Shown piece by piece: positions 1 to 4,414 of a stretch of 6,887 bases of DNA (the stretch's first letter is position 1; every line of letters begins with the position of its first letter). A program made the position numbers and the translations under genes. The notes under the pieces are model-generated. The model had not been told where the DNA came from. It saw only the letters and a program-made list of their open reading frames with translations, and searched no databases. The stretch is from JBDGRJ01 sp042218115. GTDB taxonomy: Bacteria; Patescibacteriota; Patescibacteriia; Magasanikbacterales; UBA922. The DNA is taken from contig JBDGRJ010000034.1 in the NCBI GenBank assembly GCA_042218115.1, forward strand, positions 1 to 6,887. The letters run 5' to 3'.

Positions 1-89
1 AGGTTTCTACTTAACTTTTAAATACCTATTTGATGTTCTAGGTTAGAAAATTAAGCATCTTGTTAAAAAGTTAAACTTGTTGATTTATT

Positions 90-380
90 TCAGTCGTACA
101 TTTTGTGCGCGGTGTCGATATCCACTATATCAGTCACGATAACTTGATCTTCCTGTTCATTGATAACATAGAATGCAGTGTAGCTTCTGGAGATATGCAT
201 TCTGTAAACTTCTTCGCCATTGACCGTTACTTTTTCCCGATCACCGGACTGAGCTTCAGGTGACGGATATGGCTCTTTCTTCAGTTTACCTAGATTCTTT
301 TTGATGATAGACTGTGTCTTTTCATCTTGAGAGTTCAGGAAGTCAGCGGCATCTACATCTATCCTTACTTCATACGTCAT
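90..380 (-). CDS. RelE/ParE-family toxin of a type II toxin-antitoxin pair
   Basis: This 96-residue protein fits the archaeal RelE/ParE superfamily, whose RelE members are ribosome-dependent mRNA endonucleases in the cytoplasm. The sequence shows the usual small-toxin layout: an N-terminal strand (YEVRIDV, residues 3-9), a helical hairpin rich in Lys (about 12-35), a GD.E turn near residues 46-49, and a strand block YRMHISRSYTAFY (59-71). It ends with a strand plus the C-terminal AHKMY (91-95), a pattern I recognise from archaeal RelE-like proteins. The ATG overlaps the end of the upstream antitoxin gene by 11 bases, so the two are almost certainly co-transcribed and translationally coupled, antitoxin first. 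Catalytic residues vary in this family and I do not assign them. Its G+C is higher than that of the RiPP enzymes nearby. The fold and partner call is fairly secure; the cellular target is inferred from the family. Confidence 0.85.
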   Translation of the reverse strand: MTYEVRIDVDAADFLNSQDEKTQSIIKKNLGKLKKEPYPSPEAQSGDREKVTVNGEEVYRMHISRSYTAFYVINEQEDQVIVTDIVDIDTAHKMYD

Positions 381-561
381 TTAGGCTCACTGTCTCAAGA
401 TCTCCATCTTTCGCCTTTCTGGCCTTTGAAGCTACCTGGTTCTTCATAGCCTTTACGTGAAGCTGTTCGAGCAGTTCGTCCCAGGTCTGCCCTGGCTCTT
501 TCTCTTTACCTAGTTCTTTCCAAGTTTCTTCAGAAACCGGAATTCTCTTTGTCGCAGACAT
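370..561 (-). CDS. Antitoxin partner of the RelE-type toxin, ribbon-helix-helix-like N-terminus
   Basis: A 63-residue protein directly upstream of the toxin and overlapping it by 11 bases. The N-terminus MSATKRIPVSEETWKELG reads like the strand plus first helix of a ribbon-helix-helix DNA-binding antitoxin (KRIPV strand, then a turn and a helix). It is followed by PGQTWDELL, a second helix seen in small archaeal antitoxins. The C-terminal half is charged and probably unfolded until it wraps the toxin. I chose the ATG at 561 rather than an upstream in-frame ATG at 603. The extra 14 residues do not look like the family, and a TATA-like box sits 25-32 bases before the ATG at 561, which fits a leaderless transcript. 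By analogy with the family it would neutralise the toxin and repress its own promoter. Confidence 0.8.
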   Translation of the reverse strand: MSATKRIPVSEETWKELGKEKEPGQTWDELLEQLHVKAMKNQVASKARKAKDGDLETVSLNDV

Positions 562-585
562 AATAACATTGTAAGTGTTGTAAAG

Positions 586-593
586 ATTTAAAA
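586..593 (-). promoter_or_regulatory. TATA box of the toxin-antitoxin operon
   Basis: On the minus strand the box reads TTTTAAAT, 25-32 bases upstream of the antitoxin ATG at 561. This is the spacing expected for an archaeal promoter whose transcript starts at or next to the start codon. No Shine-Dalgarno lies before that ATG. An imperfect palindrome (AACA...TGTT, 565-579) between the box and the start codon could be an operator for autoregulation, but it is weak. Confidence 0.55.
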
Positions 594-676
594 AATTTAA
601 CATACTTCTCAGCTAGATTAAATAATTAACAACTCAAGAAATTTCCCGGAGATAATTATGTTCAGAAACTGATCTG

Positions 677-694
677 AGGTTAAAAATTTAACCT
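677..694. repeat. Perfect 8-bp inverted repeat with 2-base spacer
   Basis: AGGTTAAA, two bases, TTTAACCT. The arms are perfectly complementary, and the short spacer fits a dimeric regulator site better than an RNA hairpin. It lies more than 100 bases upstream of the antitoxin start and about 60 bases before the possible promoter of the dead gene at 791. Which promoter it might serve is unclear. Confidence 0.5.
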
Positions 695-698
695 GCGG

Positions 699-720
699 AG
701 GACACGCGGCTACGTGTCCT
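699..720. repeat. Perfect 8-bp stem-loop (AGGACACG / CGTGTCCT)
   Basis: The arms at 699-706 and 713-720 are perfectly complementary around the 6-base loop CGGCTA. The stem has more G+C than its surroundings, so it could form a stable RNA or DNA hairpin. No T-run follows on the plus strand, so it is not a classic terminator. It starts four bases after the inverted repeat at 677-694. Confidence 0.5.
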
Positions 721-752
721 TTCATGGTTAATACACTAAATAAACATTAGAG

Positions 753-765
753 CTTAAATTTTAAG
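753..765 (+). promoter_or_regulatory. Possible relic TATA box of the broken gene at 791
   Basis: CTTAAATTTTAAG lies about 26-38 bases before the ATG at 791, where an archaeal TATA box for a leaderless or near-leaderless transcript would sit. AT-rich strings are common in this spacer, so the support is mostly positional. Confidence 0.3.
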
Positions 766-790
766 TAGTCTTGGTAACACATAAAGCTCC

Positions 791-979
791 ATGGATCAAA
801 CCAATCACTAAGCTTCTAATACTCGTACGCTTTTTCAAGGCTCGGACGGCTTCTACAAAATCAGAGTTCCTCCATCCATAATAGACGTAATGGACTGGGA
901 ACCAAGCGAAAAAATACACTTCAACTTCATCAGCTCAGGACCAAACGCAGGAAATCTGAGGTTGGAAAAGTCTAGATAG
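791..979 (+). pseudogene. Broken small gene, AbrB/MazE-like C-terminal part
   Basis: From the ATG at 791 the frame reads six codons, hits TAA at 809-811, then stays open for 55 codons to TAG at 977-979. The open part contains GFYKIRVPP, MDWEPSEKIHFNF and GNLRLEK. These resemble the strand, helix and strand pattern of AbrB/MazE-type swapped-hairpin domains (compare the general pattern VRVPP...LGWEPGD.I.F...LRLEK). Codon choice in this stretch uses more G and C than the RiPP enzymes and looks like real coding sequence. The simplest reading is a former small transcription factor or antitoxin killed by a nonsense mutation or an upstream deletion. Alternatives are a short protein started at a non-ATG codon after 811, or a chance open frame. 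The family match is by pattern only. Confidence 0.45.
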
Positions 980-1000
980 ACGTCTCCAAATCTTTTCAGG

Positions 1001-1010
1001 TTTTTAAATC
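1001..1010 (+). promoter_or_regulatory. Candidate TATA box of the precursor gene
   Basis: TTTTTAAATC here would place the transcript start near 1032, giving a roughly 40-base leader that contains the Shine-Dalgarno at 1063-1067. The 13-mer TTTTTAAATCTTT (1001-1013) also occurs in inverted orientation at the toxin-antitoxin promoter (582-594). A competing box is CTTATAAG at 1031-1038, which would start transcription near 1061. I cannot decide between them from sequence alone. Confidence 0.4.
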
Positions 1011-1028
1011 TTTCTCATTAAGTTGGGA

Positions 1029-1040
1029 AACTTATAAGTT
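1029..1040. promoter_or_regulatory. Perfect 12-bp palindrome AACTTATAAGTT
   Basis: This uninterrupted palindrome sits about 33-44 bases before the precursor ATG. It could be an operator over the transcript start if the box at 1001-1010 is used. It could instead be the TATA box itself, since its centre CTTATAAG is TATA-like. Either way it belongs to the control region of the precursor gene. Confidence 0.45.
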
Positions 1041-1062
1041 GTATATTTAACAAATTTAAAGT

Positions 1063-1067
1063 AGGTG
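1063..1067 (+). promoter_or_regulatory. Shine-Dalgarno of the precursor gene
   Basis: AGGTG, five bases before the ATG at 1073, is complementary to the CACCU part of the archaeal 16S rRNA tail. It is the clearest ribosome binding site in the window and supports this start. The modification genes lack one, so the precursor is probably translated more efficiently than its enzymes. Confidence 0.65.
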
Positions 1068-1072
1068 GAAAA

Positions 1073-1306
1073 ATGGCATCTACAGCAGCCGAATCTTACG
1101 GCTCAGATGAATACTTAGAGGAGGCTGGACTCGAATTAGAAATTAATGAGGTAAACGATGAAGACTACCCTGCCGCAGACTGTGATTGTTCTCCAGATTG
1201 TGGAGATTGCGCAGACTGCACCTCTTGTGGAGAATGTAACAGTGCCTGTGGAGATTCAGTTCCTCTAGAACCTGGGTCCGGAGATGTGAAAGATCTACTT
1301 GAGTAA
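1073..1306 (+). CDS. RiPP precursor peptide, TOMM/LAP type, with 8-Cys acidic core
   Basis: This 77-residue peptide is the likely substrate of the enzymes downstream. Residues 1-33 form an acidic leader with 11 Asp/Glu and no Lys or Arg; its LEEAGLELEINEV stretch (15-27) is a plausible binding site for a RiPP recognition element. The core holds eight Cys at 37, 39, 43, 46, 49, 52, 55 and 59, five of them spaced exactly three apart, plus Ser/Thr at 40, 50, 51, 57 and 62. An acidic residue directly precedes six of the eight Cys. Pro33 lies before the core and Pro64 and Pro67 after it, and the tail (65-77) looks like a short follower. The position before the cyclodehydratase genes, the high Cys content and the strong ribosome binding site support the call. 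No homolog is recognised by sequence, so the peptide may be new. The alternative is a metal-binding Cys-rich peptide, which the neighbouring YcaO and SagB genes make less likely. Confidence 0.85.
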   Translation: MASTAAESYGSDEYLEEAGLELEINEVNDEDYPAADCDCSPDCGDCADCTSCGECNSACGDSVPLEPGSGDVKDLLE

Positions 1307-1333
1307 ACAGCTGAGAGAGTAAGAAAGCATTAA

Positions 1334-1350
1334 TTTATTTTTCTTTTTTT
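1334..1350 (+). terminator. T-tract terminator or attenuator after the precursor gene
   Basis: T-rich run with T5 (1338-1342) and T7 (1344-1350) separated by one C, 28 bases after the precursor stop. Archaeal RNA polymerase terminates at such tracts without a hairpin. It would yield much precursor transcript, with partial read-through into the enzymes, a common arrangement in RiPP loci. Confidence 0.55.
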
Positions 1351-1360
1351 ATGAAAACTC

Positions 1361-1370
1361 AAATTTATTA
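1361..1370 (+). promoter_or_regulatory. TATA box of the modification operon
   Basis: AAATTTATTA is centred about 27 bases before the ATG at 1393, the archaeal spacing for a leaderless transcript. No Shine-Dalgarno precedes that ATG. Together with the T-tract just upstream, this suggests the enzyme genes have a promoter separate from that of the precursor. Confidence 0.45.
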
Positions 1371-1392
1371 GCCTTTCAATCTAAGATAAACT

Positions 1393-2298
1393 ATGAATGA
1401 AGATCACGATGATCTAAGGAGTCAAAAATTTTCAAAACGCAGTTTCGTTGAATTCGTGAGAATAAATGATGAACAAGCACACCTAAAATTTCCTCTAGAG
1501 GAAAAGTCAATTTCTGGAAGTTCAGTTAAAACAGTAGAGAACCTTTGGGAATTATTCGAGAACAACGAGAAATTAGGTATAGATGAAATAGTGGACTTAA
1601 TGGATATTTCTCTTAAAAAGGCAAAAGGATTAGTTTTACTTCTTTTAGAACAAGAAGCTATAAAATCGGAACATAAAGAAAGAAACAATTATTTTGATTG
1701 GATAAGTTCTGAATCTGAAAAGGTTAGATCAAATATACAGGGATCTAAAATTGCCGTAATAGATACCGATTTAGGTCTTAAATTTGAAAAATTTCAGAAT
1801 ATAGACGATGTTTCAATCTTTGAAACCATTAAGGACTTAGAAAACTCTGGAAATTCATATGATATTATTTTGTCCTTTACAAACGGCATCAAACCTAATT
1901 TTCATAAGAATTTACTTGATTATATATGGGAAGAAGAAATTAACTGGATTCCTGCACGTCTATTAGGCCGAAATATCCTTATAGGGCCTCTAACAAAACC
2001 TGGAAAAGGCGCCTGCCATCATTGCTTTTACACAAGATATATGGCCAGCCAGAAAAATGCTAAGGCCGACATTAAGGAAGCAAAGAAAAGAGAAAAGAAC
2101 AATAACTATCCTGAATATATTTTCCCTGCGATTGAACTAATGAAGTCAGTGACAGCTTTAGAAGCTACAGCTTTACTTAGTCAATACAATAAGCCTAGGA
2201 CAGAAGAAGCATTATTAAAATTAGATTTCATTGATTTCCAAATATCAAAATCAGATGTAATTAAAATTCCTCAGTGTAAAGTGTGCGGGACGAACTAG
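1393..2298 (+). CDS. TOMM leader-peptide-binding E1-like partner of the YcaO cyclodehydratase
   Basis: This 301-residue protein matches the E1-like / Ocin-ThiF-like partner proteins of TOMM clusters, which bind the precursor leader and present it to YcaO. Residues about 20-105 look like the small winged-helix RiPP recognition element (a strand-rich start, then helices at 46-60, 63-71 and 73-90). A ThiF/E1-like Rossmann region begins near SKIAVID (118-124) but lacks a GxGxxG nucleotide loop, as expected of a non-adenylating partner. The family signature follows: INWIPARLLGRNILIGPL (183-200) and PGKGACHHCFYTRY (203-216). The C-terminus carries DF...IKIPQCKVCG (278-299). The pairs C208/C211 and C295/C298 should form the structural zinc site. 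It is leaderless and first in the operon, and its last 16 bases overlap the YcaO gene, consistent with a two-protein complex made in equal amounts. The role is inferred from the family; the leader contact residues are not assigned. Confidence 0.85.
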   Translation: MNEDHDDLRSQKFSKRSFVEFVRINDEQAHLKFPLEEKSISGSSVKTVENLWELFENNEKLGIDEIVDLMDISLKKAKGLVLLLLEQEAIKSEHKERNNYFDWISSESEKVRSNIQGSKIAVIDTDLGLKFEKFQNIDDVSIFETIKDLENSGNSYDIILSFTNGIKPNFHKNLLDYIWEEEINWIPARLLGRNILIGPLTKPGKGACHHCFYTRYMASQKNAKADIKEAKKREKNNNYPEYIFPAIELMKSVTALEATALLSQYNKPRTEEALLKLDFIDFQISKSDVIKIPQCKVCGTN

Positions 2299-3614
2299 CT
2301 AATCCTGATTTGAAAGAAATTCTCAAAGATGAAGAAAAGAGTTTAGAGGCTTCTATAGAGTCTGCTAAAAGACTTTTAAATGAAGATACTGGACCTATAA
2401 CTTCTTTAAAAAAGCTACAACCTACTGTGGACACGGATCAAGCTTTTATAAGCCATTATAAAACTTCTATACAACATACTTCTTTTTTAGGAGACTCCCC
2501 ATATTCTGATATTAGTTATACTGGCGGCACAGGATTTAATAAAAGGCATGCATTAGTCAAAGCTCTCGGAGAAGCTATAGAGAGATATTCGTTATCTATA
2601 TACGACCTTGATAGCTTTAAAAATGGAGAAATAGCTGATATGAAACAGCAAATTCTAAATCCTTTAGAGATGAACAAATTTAGTAAAAAGCAAAGAAAGA
2701 AAAAGGATTTGGGCGATGAAAGAATAAAATCTCAAGAATACTATTGGCTAAGCACAACTAGCTTGAAAACAGGTGAAAAAAAATTAGTGCCTGCGCATTT
2801 AGTTTACTTGCCCTTTCCCTATGAACTTAATATACAGTCTCCTATGAGTACAGGGGCTGCAGCGGGCACAGACTATAAATCAGCTACGAAGAGAGCTATC
2901 TCAGAAGTAATTGAAAGAGAGTGCTTCATAATAAGCTATCTCAACAAGTTAGAAAATCCTCAAATAGACTTAGAAAGCATAAAAGATCCAGAAATTAGAT
3001 CCATAATTTCAAGATTAAAGTCTGAGAATTTAAAAATAAAAATTCTTGATATATCCTTAGATCACCCCTTTAAGGTTTGTTTAACAATAATATTGAATCA
3101 AAATAATGGTAAAACTGTTAAAATGGGCATGGATTGTTCATCAAGCATTCTTGAATCTATAAAGGGATCTTTAGAGGAAGCTTCTAAGGATAAAGGTATT
3201 TCTGGAGAATTTAAAGGAAACAAAACTGAGATTAAGTCCATAGAAGATAGGAGCAAGTATTGGTCTTCTAAAGGAAATATTGAGGATTTAGACTTCTGGA
3301 TTAAAGAAAGAGAGGAGATAAGTGTAAATGAGTTAGAATCAAACTATTCTGAAAATGATATTGAAAGATTTTTGAGTTATATAAGAGATAGGAATTATAG
3401 GTGCTTTATAGCCGACATTACTACAGATGATGTGAGAAGGTTTGGTTTCAAAGTTGTTAAGGCAGTTATACCAGAATTTCATCCACTTTATCTTGTAGAA
3501 GAGTTTAGATACTTAGGTGGTGAGAGGCTCTATGAAGTTCCTGTTGAAGAAGGGTTTTTAGAAGAGGAAAAATCAGAAAACGAAATGAATGATGTACCTC
3601 ATCCTTTTCTGTGA
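2283..3614 (+). CDS. YcaO-domain azoline-forming cyclodehydratase
   Basis: This 443-residue YcaO protein should use ATP to activate the backbone amide and convert Cys, and possibly Ser/Thr, of the precursor to azolines. The N-terminus has the TOMM-type lead-in DTGPITSLKKL (35-45). The ATP/Mg site motifs are visible: GGTGFNKRHALVKALGEAIE (81-100, with E97 and E100) and ATKRAISEVIERECF (201-215, with E208 and E211). The C-terminal part contains VIPEFHPLYLVEEFRYLGGE (395-414), a YcaO hallmark. It ends in VPHPFL, a short form of the proline-rich tail that TOMM YcaO proteins need for catalysis. The start is GTG at 2283, inside the preceding gene; no in-frame ATG occurs until residue 120, so a non-ATG start is required. 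The gene overlaps its neighbours by 16 and 4 bases. Thioamide-forming YcaOs are the alternative, but those normally pair with TfuA, which is absent here. Confidence 0.92.
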   Translation: MRDELANPDLKEILKDEEKSLEASIESAKRLLNEDTGPITSLKKLQPTVDTDQAFISHYKTSIQHTSFLGDSPYSDISYTGGTGFNKRHALVKALGEAIERYSLSIYDLDSFKNGEIADMKQQILNPLEMNKFSKKQRKKKDLGDERIKSQEYYWLSTTSLKTGEKKLVPAHLVYLPFPYELNIQSPMSTGAAAGTDYKSATKRAISEVIERECFIISYLNKLENPQIDLESIKDPEIRSIISRLKSENLKIKILDISLDHPFKVCLTIILNQNNGKTVKMGMDCSSSILESIKGSLEEASKDKGISGEFKGNKTEIKSIEDRSKYWSSKGNIEDLDFWIKEREEISVNELESNYSENDIERFLSYIRDRNYRCFIADITTDDVRRFGFKVVKAVIPEFHPLYLVEEFRYLGGERLYEVPVEEGFLEEEKSENEMNDVPHPFL

Positions 3615-4414
3615 TTTGTATGAAGAGGCAAAAAAGATTATTTGGAAGAAAATTGTATGAAATTTTTCATGAAAACACGATAAATTATGAATTGAACAAT
3701 TCGTATTACCCTTTAACTGATGAAAAGCGAAGTCTAGAAAATAAAAAGAAAAAGTGGGAAAAGATAGAGTACAAAGATTATAAGGGAGTAGAGAAAATAA
3801 GTCTAGATAACTTCGATGAAACAGAAGTATCTCGAGGTCTAAAGGATATTCTACAAAATAGAAATTCTCCTGATGTATTTGATAAATATAAAATTTCTAT
3901 AAAGGAAATAAATTCAATAATAAAGAATTCAGCAGGGATTACTAGAAAATTAGGTGAAGATAAAAATTTATACAGAAGAGCTTATACTTCAGGAGGGGCA
4001 AGATATCCTCTTGAGATTTATCTCTTTGTTATTAATTCTGAGTTAGACCAAGGAATTTATCATTATAATGTAAAAAAGAATAAATTAGAAAAAATAAAGG
4101 ATTTAGAACTTCTAAAATTATCTGAAGCTATGTATAGTAATCAATTAGGCGAAGCCTCTCTAGTTATAATAATTTCTGCTGATTTTGAGAGATCAACTAA
4201 GAAATATGGTGATAAAGGTTACAGGAATGTAAATTTAGAGGCTGGTCATGTTATGCAGAACTTCTGTCTTATGGCAGAGTCCTGTAATTTATCATGTCTA
4301 CCTTATGGAGGGTTGAAAGAAAAGAAAATAGATGACCTAATCGGTTTAGAGGAAGAAACTGTGATATATGCTGGCATTATAGGAAAAGGAAAAAAGAATA
4401 GGTCATCAGATTAA
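3611..4414 (+). CDS. SagB-type FMN-dependent azoline dehydrogenase
   Basis: This 267-residue nitroreductase-fold protein should oxidise azolines to aromatic azoles with FMN. The SagB signatures are present in order: NRNSPDVFDKYKISIKEINS (83-102), the FMN-site segment RRAYTSGGARYPLEIYLF (122-139), GIYHYNVKKNKLEKI (148-162), KKYGDKGYRNVNLEAGHVMQ (197-216) and the end LIGLEEETVIYAGIIGKG (243-260). The KY pair at 198-199 matches the Lys-Tyr pair reported as important for catalysis in this family. GTG at 3611 overlaps the YcaO stop in GTGA, which suggests coupled translation; an ATG three codons later (3620) is an alternative start. Residues 1-75 are Lys-rich and lack obvious motifs. G+C is very low (about 25-27 % on two counted lines). 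Its presence implies that the mature product carries azoles rather than only azolines. Confidence 0.9.
   Translation: MICMKRQKRLFGRKLYEIFHENTINYELNNSYYPLTDEKRSLENKKKKWEKIEYKDYKGVEKISLDNFDETEVSRGLKDILQNRNSPDVFDKYKISIKEINSIIKNSAGITRKLGEDKNLYRRAYTSGGARYPLEIYLFVINSELDQGIYHYNVKKNKLEKIKDLELLKLSEAMYSNQLGEASLVIIISADFERSTKKYGDKGYRNVNLEAGHVMQNFCLMAESCNLSCLPYGGLKEKKIDDLIGLEEETVIYAGIIGKGKKNRSSD

Larger units (their letters stand above)
604..1072. other. 469-base spacer without an intact gene
   Basis: This is the gap between the toxin-antitoxin operon and the RiPP precursor gene. It holds the two inverted repeats at 677-720, the broken gene at 791-979 and the precursor promoter region from about 1000. 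I found no tRNA-like cloverleaf, transposase remnant or direct repeat pair marking an integration site. The two flanking genes point away from each other, so this is a divergent regulatory spacer. Confidence 0.6.

Noticed and set aside
15..24. Minus-strand TATA-like string ATTTAAAAG for a gene beyond the left edge
   Set aside because: The gene it would serve is outside the window, and similar AT-rich strings occur by chance here.
562..603. Longer start for the antitoxin at 603
   Set aside because: The added 14 residues do not resemble the family and would cover the TATA box at 586-593.
750..789. GAGCTT...AAGCTC pair suggesting a tRNA-like acceptor stem
   Set aside because: The stem is only six pairs, and no D-, anticodon- or T-arm can be drawn in the 28 bases between.
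1073..1306. Metallothionein or small zinc-ribbon protein as the identity of the Cys-rich peptide
   Set aside because: Cys spacing does not match a CxxC...CxxC zinc ribbon, and adjacency to leader-binding, YcaO and SagB genes favours a RiPP precursor. Metal binding by the product is not excluded.
1351..1371. Six-codon frame MKTQIY after the T-tract, possible leader peptide
   Set aside because: It is very short, has no ribosome binding site and overlaps the likely TATA box of the enzyme operon.
1422..1688. Minus-strand open frame of 88 codons inside the E1-like gene
   Set aside because: It is an antisense shadow of a gene with clear family motifs and has no family-like sequence of its own.
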